Below are positions 10,291 to 22,349 of a DNA stretch of 64,000 nucleotides, in pieces. A program made the position numbers and the translations under genes. Below the pieces are notes generated by a model, which did no database searches, was not told the origin of the DNA, and worked only from the letters and a program-made list of their open reading frames with translations. Numbering within the stretch: the first letter of the stretch is position 1; each line of letters begins with the position of its first letter. The stretch lies in contig NC_052030.1 of NCBI RefSeq assembly GCF_015832195.1, positions 10,993,439 through 11,057,438 of the forward strand. The letters run 5' to 3'. The DNA is from Motacilla alba alba. Lineage: Eukaryota > Chordata > Aves > Passeriformes > Motacillidae.

Positions 10291-13200
10291 GTAAGTTACA
10301 ACCAAATTTTAGTGATTAATAAATGCTTTTATAAATAACCATTATGCTTTCTACTTGTATCTGATATTTCTTTTGATGATCTCAAAATGCATTGCAATTA
10401 GTAAGACTGTCAGCACCCTTGAGAGGAGGAATGATTATTTTCTGCTTATAAACAAGCAGATAATGAAGTCTCTAAAAGTGAAGTGCATACAGCATGGTGC
10501 TACACAGTCAAAAACATGTCAGCAGTGAAAGTTAGGAATGAAATCCAAAGGTTTTTGCACCCAATCCATGCTGTAATGGCACAACAAACTCCGTTCAATT
10601 TTTGACTGCTCAGTTCTTTCATTCATTGCAGGTGGAATTCTAATGATGCCTGTCGTTTTCCATTATAATTATGTCTCTTCAGAATGTTACAGCTTTGTAA
10701 ATATTTAATAATTGTCTAGTTAAATATGAGATTACTGGAGCCTTTTTGAGGTTGCATTTTGTTAATATCCAGGATAAAGGATTTGGTATTTTAATAAGAA
10801 AATCCTGCAACTTTCTTTGTGAAAGTGACAGTGTCTAAAAGAGAAGTATTAAAAGCATTCTCGTTATCAATCTTTAATCCATAGTTTAGATGAATGTTCC
10901 TTGATACTTTTGGAAATTAGGATCATGTAACTGACTATTGCTGAAAGAAAGAAAAATAATTTTTTGAAAGCATCATTACTTTGCTCAGTTTCACCTTAGT
11001 TTCCAGCTGTGGAACACCTCCCCCGTTTAGGGGACCAAGGACTCCCAATTGTTATTTAAAAGGAATCAAGCCACCCCAGTATAAGTTAAAGAGAGAAAGA
11101 GACGACGCAGGGTTTGGGGTATTTGACAACCATGTGTCCTTTTACAAACAGGAGCTGCTGTGATGCTGCTGGTGATGTAGTAAAATAGTTTTATCTGTTG
11201 AACTCTGAACAAGAAGTGCTCAGTAGGCTCTCACTGTATGCATTGGTTTTAAACTGCTGCTTCTAAGGGGCAAGTGGTAAAAGCTTCAAGAATTTCTTCC
11301 TGAAGAAGCCATGAGCTGTTCAGTGAGGCTGGGGAGTGTTTAGGAGCCAGAGCAGCACCTTCCCAGCATCCAGATCGTCCTCCTGTGGTTGGGGAAGTTC
11401 ACAGGAAATTCCCCTCAGTTCAAGAAGAAAACTGGGAAGATGTTTCAGTTCCTGCTGCTGTGCCAATGCTACCAGTTGAGCTCATGCTCCAGAGTGAGGT
11501 GTGGAAATGAGAGCTCATCCTGCAGACACAAACATTCCCAGGCTTCAGATCACAGGAGGCTGTGAACATCATGATGTGGTGGATTGGGTGATCCACATAT
11601 ATGTAGGCTGACTTTTGAGATACAATGGTCCACAAGATACATGATATAAGATTATTTTTTTGACTTTTGATGTTTTGAATATCTCTGATACAAGCTTCCA
11701 CTTCTGCTTGTGCTGAGCAGTCAGCCTGCATGTCTGTGCCTGGCAGATGTAGAGAGCTGAACAGTTTGGTTACTGTGCTTGGAGGTACTCCGAAATGGCA
11801 AGGAATGAGAGGAATGAGGAAAAATCCTTACAATGAAACTCTGCAAACTGCTTTCCTCTGTACTTCTGACCATCATGAACTGCTGCTTGTAGGTCTGAAA
11901 GCAGGAAAGCCCTGCTGTGATCTCTTAGCAGAGGAGAAGCTGTTTTTCTTGGAGGGCTGTTTCCAAGATTGTAACTCGGGGAGAGAATGCTCTTTGGGGA
12001 GGTGTTATCTCTTATCTGAACAGCAGTCATCTTGCATTGTTTTGTAGTTAATCAGATACCTGTGCTGGCCAGAGCTCATCCTCATTAGGATTTGAATAGG
12101 TTCTCTAGCAAATCTTTAAACATTTGCAAAAATGCACCCAGTGCAGACTGAGGTGTTTGCATTTCTCTTCTGGCTGAGGAAACCAGCAACACAATTTGTT
12201 TGTTACAGACTGCTGAACACCTCCAAAGCAGTCAGTCATATTTTGGAGTTAAGCCACCCTGCTGGACTATTCTTCACCACCTTTTATGATTTTTGAAATA
12301 CTTGGAAGCATTCATGGTGGTTTTACACAAGATGCATTTGTCTGAAAATTGCATAACATCAAAGGGAAAACATTTCTGCACAGTTCTTGCATTGCTGCTG
12401 CTCTGGATTTATAAACAGAAAGCCAAATGGCTGGTGACATTCAAGCAAACAGTTGGTTTTGGGATTTTTGCTATCATAGTTTTGCAGCAGACCAGCCCTA
12501 ATTGTGTCTGAGGGAGTGTGGCAGTTGATTTTTATTTTGTTTTATATAAATATGAAAAAGATTGCCTATCTAAATGCTGGACATTTCTGACACAAAATAC
12601 AAGCAAGCTGTGTCATTTGCAGACAAGCCCGGCATGTTCTTGTTGCCCACAAATGGTTCCAGTTTCCCCTACTTCTGACTTTCTAGTGCTTGGAAAGAAA
12701 AGATGAGCTCTGAATGAACCCTGAAGGTCAGTAGATTCAGGCTGTTTCATTCCGGAGAGGGAGTGAATTCCAAAGCTGTGAGGCCCTCACAGCCAAATGC
12801 AAAGATGTGAGGGTTGGCAGAGAACTAACAAAAGATACTGTCCAGCCTCTGCATCCCACCCGAGGAAGGTGATAAGGGTAAAAGAAAGTGGACAAAGAGA
12901 ATTTGGCAAATAGTTCTCAAGATATGTGCATGCCAGTAAATGCAGTTCTTAACTTTACCTTTGGGTGTTTTCCTAATAGTAAAAATTATTGTTCTGCATG
13001 TTTGCCCATGGGCTGGATTGTTCTAATTTTCAACTAAATAATGTCAAAAGTCCAGAAGAAAATTGTTTATCTTCAACGTGGGGCAGTACAAGAGGGGCAG
13101 AGCACTGGGCTGGCACGTCCCACTGGGCTGTTTTTCATTACAATTCCTTAGTCAGCTTTTGTGCAATGTGAAGTGTGAAATATTGTCAGTAAAATGAAGT

Positions 13201-14012
13201 CAATCACCCTTAAAACCTCAGTACTGTTTTTGTTTTATTTTTCCATCCAGTTTCTGTGCTGCAGAATTTTACTCTCTCCCTGACATGTAGAACTCACTTG
13301 CTGGACCAGGCTACTCTCTAATTACATTATGCCCTAAAACATTGCCTGTGTTAGAAGTGATCCTGTAAATGCATCAACATCCCTGAACCAATTATGCTAC
13401 CATTTAATTTAGCTCTGAATTAGCCCAAATTGAATTGAACAATTTCCCAACCCACCAAATACAGCCGGGATGTCTTCTGCCAGACAAGGAGGTTTGGAAT
13501 AGTCATTAAACCAAAGGGGCTTAATTAAAAAAAAAAAAAAAATTAAAATATATTTTATTTCCAAGCCGTGATTCCAACCTGTGATGATGTGGCTTTGAAC
13601 AGGTTGTTTTACTGCTCTGTGCCTCAGTTTGGCACGTGTGATAATGCTCACCTTGGGGAACAGGCATGAGGCACCACGAGTTGCTTAACAAGCTATAAAC
13701 ATTTAGGATTTTATTGAAATCACTCCCAACCCCTTCCCTTCTCTCCCACTCTGGTGCTGATAAAAAGTGCTCAAAAAGACACCTCTTCTCTTTCATTGTG
13801 AGCAGAAAAACTGCTGTGCATTTGCCAATGCAAAGATGTCATGTGTGTCATTAAAACTCGCACTGTCCACACTTCTCAGGGGCCTTGCTTGATTCCACCC
13901 CCTGCACTATGGACAAAGAGCACCGTACATTTATTTCTCCTTTATTATGGTAACGAGAGTGTACCATACTTATCTTGACAGTATTTAACTTTGCTTTCTT
14001 TGCTAATTACAG
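10291..14012. other. Intron 3, no gene seen
   Basis: AT-rich DNA without a supported exon. A weak antisense MIR-like strip lies near 10419-10530 and a better sense MIR-like strip near 13592-13700. A poly-A run (about seventeen A) sits at 13525-13542. Short open frames here show no family features. Confidence 0.7.
13592..13700 (+). repeat. MIR-type SINE remnant
   Basis: TTTTACTGCTCTGTGCCTCA at about 13603 followed by GTTTGGC and then GATAATGCTCACCTT mirrors the MIR core (cTCTGTGCCTCAGTTTCC, then GGATAATAATAGTACCT). The right part with GCTTAACAAGC is weaker. MIR-like CORE-SINE fossils predate the bird-mammal split. Borders are estimates. Confidence 0.5.
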
Positions 14013-14059
14013 AATGCCTGACCCGGATTTCACCGTTAGAGATGTGAAGCTATTAGTGG
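14013..14059 (+). CDS. KDM2B: KDM2B exon 4 (short)
   Basis: A 47-base exon coding the last base of K86, then MPDPDFTVRDVKLLV and the first base of G102. The peptide is identical, as far as I recall, to mammalian KDM2B, and KDM2A differs (DFTVNDVKMCV). Acceptor AATTACAG, donor GTGG|GTGAGT. Entry phase 2, exit phase 1. Its size and conservation make it a good orthology anchor. Confidence 0.95.
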
Positions 14060-14814
14060 GTGAGTTATTTTGAATGCACTGGATTAACTCTATACAGAAC
14101 AGAATTGCTTTTAAATACTTGTCCAGTTGTGTTTGTAGACATTTGTGATAACTCTCAGAATCTGGGAGAAGGCATGGAGGAGCAATTTGTAAATTAAAAA
14201 GGCTGGGAGAACCCTAATTAGTAATTGTGCTGACCAGACTCTGATCTCATGCTGGATAATTGGCCATTTGGAAGAGAGGGAATGCTTTTGCTCTTAACAG
14301 GTGTCCTGCAAACACTTTTGTGATCCTGGAAAGCAGCAGCTCTATTGATCGAGTTCCTATTTTTTTTTTACCTCTGTTGTAGAGCATCTGTTTGTAAAAG
14401 GTGTGACTGGAGCTGTATCACCTTTTGCCTGTGTTCTCCCCACGGTATTTATCAGTGTCAGCCAGGTTGGTGCGTTGAGGGAAGGTTGTAAAGAGAGGCT
14501 GTGCACAAAGCCTTGCAAACTGCCTGGCTTTTGATGAGACACAAACCAGAGAAGTGGTGACTGTCATCAAATGTTTCCTAGCAATCTTTGCAAAATTAAT
14601 GTTTTTTAACTCTAAGAAAAGCTACATCTTGAGTAGGAGATTATACTGTATGTTTCTTTGAAATCTGTTTTTGCTGGAGATAGGTGTGTTAGTTATTGTT
14701 ATCTGAAATTGGTACTGAATAGTGATCCTGCACTTCATGAAGTCGTCGCTGTGGAGCAAGCTGGATGTGTTGGCTGCAGTTCTTGGAGATTTTTAACTGC
14801 ATTCCTGCTAGTTA

Positions 14815-14860
14815 GAATTAACTCAGTCTATTTACCTGAATTAACTCAGTTTATTTACCT
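14815..14860. repeat. 23-bp direct duplication
   Basis: Two adjacent copies (14815-14837 and 14838-14860), each starting GAATTAACTCAGT and ending ATTTACCT, with one C/T difference. A partial further echo, AAATTAACTCAA, lies near 14886. This looks like a local tandem duplication with no known role. Confidence 0.85.
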
Positions 14861-15581
14861 GTCTTGTGGCAGCAGTTTATCTTTAAAATTAACTCAAATG
14901 CTGCATTCTGAAAGACAAGTGTTTTTAAAAATTACTCTTTGAGTTTTATAGTCAATAGGAATATCAAGTCTGGAAAAGATGAAGCTAAGAACAACAAAGG
15001 AGAGGAACTTGTGCCTCATTTCTGCTCACTTGGGGTTATCAGTGAGAGAGGGGTTATCTCTGATAACCTTCCTTCACAAACAACTCAGCAATGTTGCTTA
15101 ATTTACGACCATTTATAAGCTCAGGAAAAAAGCCCCAAATATCTGGCAGAAAATGTTTGGGAAGTAGGATGGGAAGTGTTACTTTGGTGGTCAATCTGCA
15201 TTAAATTAGAAAATAAACTTTTATGGATTTTCTAAATACCTGCATGTGCACATTTGCAGGTACAGAAAAAAGCCTTTTTGCTGTGGAGGAGCCTTGTACA
15301 AACTCTGTAATTATCTGGACCCTGTTGCAGTTTTCTGAACTTGTTCCACAGCTGACAAACTGCCATTTCTGCCTCTGAGGCTGCTGGAGCCGAGGGTCTG
15401 ACGTTGAGATGTTTTGGAACAGCGTAGTGTTGCATAACAACAGTGTTTTTCCTGTATAACAGTCAAAGTGTGGGAGTTGCATTTCCTCAAGATTGATGTC
15501 CTTTGAAGTATTAGGGGGTGGAGATTCCTGTGTACATGGCCAGCAAAGCGGGAGGATATTTATAAATAAAATTGCATTTAT

Positions 15582-15617
15582 GAAACAATAGAGCAGAAAG
15601 AAACAATAGAGCAGAAA
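15582..15617. repeat. 18-bp perfect direct duplication
   Basis: GAAACAATAGAGCAGAAA occurs twice in immediate succession (15582-15599 and 15600-15617) without a mismatch. The perfect identity suggests a recent slippage event. Confidence 0.9.
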
Positions 15618-18600
15618 TAACATTTGTAATTAACTTTGACATTAAGTTTAATGTAAGAGCTGCTCACAGCTGGATCAGCAATCCCTGTACCTGCTCATCA
15701 CATCATGGATCCTTTCATATCATGTTTGGGCAAACTCCCCTTGGAGTCATTGTGCTGAGCCCATAATGTGCTCCAGAACATTGTCACCTGCCCTTTTTAT
15801 AATACAGTTGATGACTTTTGGCCTCACAGGTGGAAACTTTGATTCAAAAGGTCTGAAATATCTGGGAAAGGGACTGTAAGTTGTACCTGAAAAATCACAG
15901 TTCTTGTGGCAAATCGTTTTTCTCGCTGTGGAATTTGTGCTGGGTGGAACAGCCACATTGACACTGAGAGCACATGGGGGAATTCCTGTCTCCATGCCAA
16001 ATTTTAAAATGATCTACTCATTATTTCTGGAAACACCAGTGAGCATCTTCTTACAACATATCATTGCTGATATTTTTTTCTAGTTTTATGTTACATGTGT
16101 TACACTCACTATCTAACGTTCAAATAAAGGACATTCAAAGTCTTGTTTTATTTACATCTCCTGTCACTGGAGATGCTGATATGTCATAGCAGATCCCTCA
16201 GATCTTCCTGAACCTCCAGGTTTGCATTTCTAATATGAGGTATTTTGAAAACTTATTCAATCCTTTGCTGAACCTGGGGAGGGAAGGATGTTTGGTGAAT
16301 GTGAAATGGAATGATCATAACTCTCTTCATCTGATTGTGTGTGGGAGTCAATAGAGAGAGAACACAGTCTGAAAAATGTTGTGTTCTGTGTAAACTTGTT
16401 AGCTTTTTAAATGCTCATCATCATAGTTTGCTGGTGCTTTTTAAACCTTTCATTTCTCCTCTTCTTTGAATCAGGGGAAGCACATTTGTTAGAGAACCCT
16501 TTAAGGACATGGTGCTGACTTTTTCCAAAGCACATAAATTCCACGGGAAGTTAATGAGCCTTTGGTCCCAAACTTTGCTGAAATCTTACTTTCTATTTCT
16601 AATGTGACTGTTGTACCATCTGCACAGGGGAGAACCTAAAAGTCACAGGGAAATAACAACAAGCTTTTAAATCTCCCTTTGAAATCTCTGCTCTGTGGCA
16701 ATAAAAAGGAGAATAAAAAAAGGATGGGTTGATTGCTGGTTTTGTTTACTTGAGCTTAGGTGTCTCTTTTGTAGTCTTTTGTCAGACTTCCAAAGAAACA
16801 TTGACATTGCTTGCTGGATTTTTCTGTTTTCCTGGCTTAAAAAATGCAGCAACCAGCTGTAATTCAGTTTGGTGATGTTCATGACCTCCTGTTTCTGACA
16901 CGAGTGCCTGATTGTGCCCCCATGTGCAGTGTATGTGCCTGAAACACTCTGCCCTGCAGTAGCTTTACTCTCCAGAGCCAGACTCCCACCTCCATACAAA
17001 CCTCATCCTGGATGCTCTGTAAAACCTGAGCTGATGGATTCATTTCAGCAGTTGGAAATGTCTCATCTCTGAAGTGGCTGTGAGCCAAGAATAAAAATGG
17101 AGAAGTGGAAAGGAATTCCTGGCCTGCTCAGGAACCTGAGACAACTCTTGAAAGATGTAAAGCTCTGTTGTAATTTAAGAACTCTTAAGCTTTGTAATTT
17201 CATTGCATAAGGTAGATTTGATTGCTAATTCTGAAGGGCAGAATGTCACTGTCATCTCTTCATAAGCTGATTTAAAATTTGATTGAGGGTCATTGGCCCT
17301 CTTAGAGTGTCCTTAAACATCTGCCACATCTGCACAAAAACTTTGGTGTCATTTCTGCAGGGCTGCCTGTCATAGATGGGCAGAACAGCAGAAGCGTGTT
17401 TTCCCAGATCGTCAGCTCCGCTCTCTGCACATCAGTACCTGTGTGAGAGTTTTGTGCCAAGTACTCTGCAGAGCAAGGGGAAACGCTTGCCTGGGCTGAG
17501 CAAGGAGAAGGGTGACTGCCTTGCTCAGCAAGCTGCTGAAAGCCAGGGCTTCCCTGGTCGCTGTGGACCCTCTCCAGCCTTTGCCACTCCTAAATTCAAG
17601 GACTGAATGCAGTCATTTGCTTCAGTCTTTGATGTCAGAAAACCAAGGCATTCCATTTTGTCATTTGTTTGAATTTTGTCTTTATATTGTCCTTCATGGA
17701 TGTCACACAACCTGAAGCTGGCAGCCCTGAATACTTTTGGAAGCTGTGAACCATGTAAGGGAGAGAGAAAGAGGAAGTGCTCATGGATGCGTGCCTCAGT
17801 CTATCACTCTGAGCTCCTTGCTCTTTCTCTGATTGCTTCTTCTTACTGGGTTTTTTTTTTTAGAGGTTTTCTTGGTCACCATGAGTTGAATTTAGAGGAC
17901 TATCTGCTTTTCTGTGGCAGTGCTTCCCCCTGTGACTCTGCACTGCCGCTGTCTCCCTGAGTTGTCCCAGTCTGCCCAGGAGCTCCACAGGAAGGTGTGC
18001 AGGCCCTGCACGAGCACAGTGTCTCTCTCTAAACAATAGTGGCCAGTCTGGATGTATTTGCATTTATTTCTAATTTTTGGCTGGTCTATTTTCAGTTTGC
18101 TTGCAACAGGCCCACAGTCTAAGGCTTTGGAATCCCAGCTTTTACTCATACCTAAGTAAAGTAAACAGAAAACGAAATAAATGGAAGTGCTGCTGGGTCT
18201 GTGATGTGCATCACCTCTTCCCTCTCTGGGCTGGTGTAGCTTTGTGGGCCAGGGTAGGTATTTGTTGTGCACCCCCAAAGTGGAGCTTGCAATCCCAGCA
18301 GGTGGCAAAAGGGGAGATTTCAAACATGCTGAGGATTGTAGGAAAGAAAAGAGACTTTGGGTTATTGTGATCTCTGGGCTGAAGAGGTTAAAGTTGTGAC
18401 CACAGCGGTCACTTCTGTAGGATCAGCAGCATTGTCCTATGGAATTCACCGTGCCCAGCCAGGCATTGTATCAGTGGGAACAGTGCAAGTACAGGACTTA
18501 GACTATTCATGGGGTGGTCTAACAACTGACATCCACTCACTGATTGATTTTATTTAACTAACTCACTACTGGTTTATTTATAGAATTAAAAAAAAAAAAA

Positions 18601-21600
18601 AGTGTAGGAGCAGCAGAGGATGTGTCATCAGTCATGCAATTTGCTATTAAAATCTGATGCTGTAGACTGGACTGGGCCCTGCTGCTCATAAGTGTAGGAA
18701 ATGTTTGGTTGCTGTGTTCACAAACTGCACTGAAAGACTTTGGTGAATAAAGAATCCAAGAAAAGTTGAAAGCAGCAAAGCTTTTAATTGTGACACAATT
18801 TGTGCATTGAGCTATGGCAGCAAAGAGCAAATATAAGCAAGCTCCAGTAACTGTTGCAAAGACCAATCTTCATCTGCCCAAGGAGATGATGCACAAGATG
18901 TGACCTAATAGATCATTTCAATATTTGATTCCTGTGATTCTGTCAAATCCCTAAAGACCTGGCAGCAGGCTTTGATCTCAAGACAAAGGGTGAATGGAAA
19001 ACCAAGGCTCTACATATCCTGTTGCTTTCTTTGGTGGGAGTAGCTGAAGAAATACTTGATTATTGCTGGGATTTGCCTTCTCATTAGAAACACCAAAAGA
19101 ACAGGAGCTGAGCCAAAAATTTCAGTTGCAAATTGACTGTTTAAAGAAATATGTGTGAAGATCTCTGCCTCAACTATGAGTTTATAATCATGGTGTCAGT
19201 GGAGCAAGATAATAGAATAAGTTACATCATTAAATCCCTGATATTTTCAAGGGAAAAGTCCTATAAGTAGGGGGTGCTTGGCACTGCAAGTGCAGGTCAG
19301 CCTTCCCTCAGCCTGCTGACAATTTCTGGAGGAGATGCTGTGTGTTGTTACACATCTGCTCATGGTTTATTCACTAAGTGCATCATCGTGCACTGAAGTG
19401 AGGATCTGAGCTTTCATTAACATCAGTGGGTGAAATCAGACCTGCAAAGGAGTATTTCCCTGCTGTTTAGATTTTTTTTTCCACAGAGGAGATCCCTAAG
19501 CAAGATTTGTAAAGTTTGGTATTGCAACATTTTCCTCATTCTAGGAGGAACTGCAATTCTGCAGTGTGGTGGTGCACAGTAAAAAGTGTGGCCTTGTTTT
19601 TCCCAGGTGGGAACCAGGCAGAAAAGTGAAATTATCTGCTAAAATCAGAATTTGGGGAGTCTCAGTTTCTAGTTTTCCTGTAAACTGTAAATGATGCAGT
19701 GAATGTAGGGAGGGCATGGCCTCTTTGTGCAGGGACTGTGGTAGGGAGGAACAAGTTCCCTGAGTAGTTAATGTCAGCAGGCTGATGTAAATAATTTAAA
19801 TTCAGTTGGGACAGAAAGGATTACTGCCCATCAAATGTACCAAAAAGCCATACACTATGTGAGGCTCTGCATCTTTCATCCAGCCATTTTTGTTCTCTTA
19901 AATACACACACTGCTGTAGTCCCCAGGAATTCCAGTTAAAATGGGAATATGCATGCCAGGTACTTCACAGACAGACAAGAGCCCCCCTGACCCATGCTTC
20001 TGGAAGGAGGTGATATTGAAGAGGAATAGAAAGAGATATAAACATTGTAGGTAATGATTATTCTGGCTCTATAAAATGTTTTATATACCTATTAAAAACT
20101 GTACACACATTTATAGATGTGTACACATGCACACGTATAAATTTCATTCAGTACTGAATCCAGAATCATAAGCAGTGTTTCCATGGAAGAGAAAATTGTG
20201 CTGCTGGTGGTGACTGCAGGTCAGGTGGGTAAAGGCAGGAGGGAGGGCAGAGACCGTGTAAAACACTCCTTTTACATTAGCATACATTTCTTGTGGTGTG
20301 TCTGCACAATGGTCCCCGAGCTGGCTGCGCAAACCTTCAGCTTTTTGTTAGCAGCTACTCAAAAAAAGCTGAAAGCAAATCAGAGAAGTGTCCCTGAGTA
20401 GCTGCTTCCTAGTGATTTTTTGGTTCATTCCTCCTGCGTGTTTGCTGCTCCTCTCAAATTGATCTGTTCTGAAAATTGTATCATGGTTGAATTCACATCC
20501 AACTACAAAGCAAGTCGAGAGGCTCGTAGTGTGGTCTGCAGGCAAGTAGGGGAAATTTTGTCTTAATCAATGTACAGTTCTCCATCCTGTGAAAGAAAAT
20601 TAGCCGTGTAGATACAAAAGAAGGACAAAGCAGCCACACACTGCAGCTCAGAAAACTTTCCATCATTTCTGCTGAATAGGGACTCAGTGTTGCTTTTTCT
20701 ATAGAGCAACGCTCCATTTGTTTCAAGGAAGTTGTGAAATTGGAGACCGAGAGGAGTTAGGAGGGAGGCTCATTAGAGAGGCTCTGTTGTAAGGAGCACT
20801 TCCCAAAATTAAACTGGCTGCTCAAAGGAAGTGCAAAAGTCTGCCCCCAGACTCGCATCTAAGTCTTGATTAAGATGTATGGTTCTCCCCTGGTGTGGGG
20901 ATTTGTCCTGTGAATGGGAATGCCAGTTGGGAAGGGCAGAAGAGCTGAGTCAGGAGTCATTAACTGCTGTGTCTCCAGGAGTCTTGTGTGGAGGGACAAG
21001 GAGGAAGCAGCGAGGTCTGTGCTCTGCTCCTGGGACCCAAAGAATGCATTTTTCAAAACACACTGGGCCAGGCTCTTCCAGGGGAGAGGAGTCATCACTG
21101 ATCTCATGGGAGGGGAGGTACTTGGATGAAATATTTCCATTCATTGTAAGATTTCTCTTATTTCTCACGGGGGTTTTGTGCCTCACTGGGTGATCTGTGC
21201 CTGGCCTGCTCTCTCTCTGGGTTCTGCTTTTTTTGCTTTTCATGTAAGTGGGACTGTTGGAATATTAAGAAAACTGAGTTAAAGAAACATCCATAGTTTG
21301 GAAGGCCAATGTCTGTGTAGTTTTATACCAACTTGTGACCATGTTCCTCAGGCTGTGAGAATTCCAACTGAGGGTACCTCAGCCTCTGGGCCCTGCAGGT
21401 CACACCCTGAGCTCATCAAGGGACTCAGATCCACAAGAGACCCACGTGTGTCTGACAGCTGAGAGGAGCAGGGGATCCAAGAGCACCTTGAAGCAGGAGA
21501 TAAGGATGGCTCCCTGCAGGAGGAGGCTGAACTTGGATGTTCCTCACAAGTGACTGTAAAATAATTACATGTCACTGCTATTCCCATTGATCTGAGGCTA

Positions 21601-22313
21601 CAAGCCCAAAACCTGTATTTGCAGGGAGCTGGGTTATGTACCTGCATGCAAACTTTCCAAAGGGAAAAATGGAGAATCAGAAAGCAACTTTCATCAGGGC
21701 CCCACTGATTTGTCTCAGATGTTTTTCAGAAACATGTGTTTGAGATCCAGTCCATAAAAATAAATTGTTTCCGCCATCATGTTGTTTTGTGACCAAAGCT
21801 TGTTTTAAAAACTTGCACTATTTTTTAAAAATGCTCTGTTTTTAACGTCAAGTTCCAAATTGCTCACAGTCATGCTGACAGGCCTGTCAACATGCTTCAT
21901 GCTCTAAACTGGGAAATGTGCTAAGTCAGGCCTAAAATCAGCAAATAAATATTACCACTGAAAATGATAATTTCCCAGTGTCTGTAAGCTCAGATGCAGT
22001 CAAAGCAATGGTCTGTCAGCAAAGGGGTTTGTAAGTACTGTTGGTATGAACTGGACAGACTCCTAGCTGCTGCATTTATTTTAAAATTTGAGTACTGCAA
22101 AGAGGAAACATCTGGACAATAAAAGTAAAATAAAATAAAATATAATGTGCTATTTCATTGAAATGATTGATTCCAATTCTGTCTAGCAGGTTTCTCTTTC
22201 CAAAGTACAGCACTGGAGGCTTATTGGATCATCCTTTTGTCTTTGTGCTTTTTTCTTTCTTTTCCCTTGAGCGACCTCTCCTGTTTCTCTGCATCCCTCT
22301 TTCCTTCAGGAGG

Positions 22314-22349
22314 CTGCTGTACTGTACAGAACTGCTGTACTGTACAAAA
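22314..22349. repeat. 18-bp direct duplication containing palindromic GTAC words
   Basis: CTGCTGTACTGTACAGAA and CTGCTGTACTGTACAAAA lie side by side with one mismatch. No function is indicated. Confidence 0.85.

Noticed and set aside
10419..10530. Antisense MIR-like strip in intron 3, and a similar one near 52325
   Set aside because: Only short stretches resemble the MIR core and the rest cannot be aligned by eye.
18866..18945. Possible CR1 3' end in intron 4
   Set aside because: Only the terminal TGATTCCTGTGATTCTG and a short upstream word fit; too weak to list as a feature.
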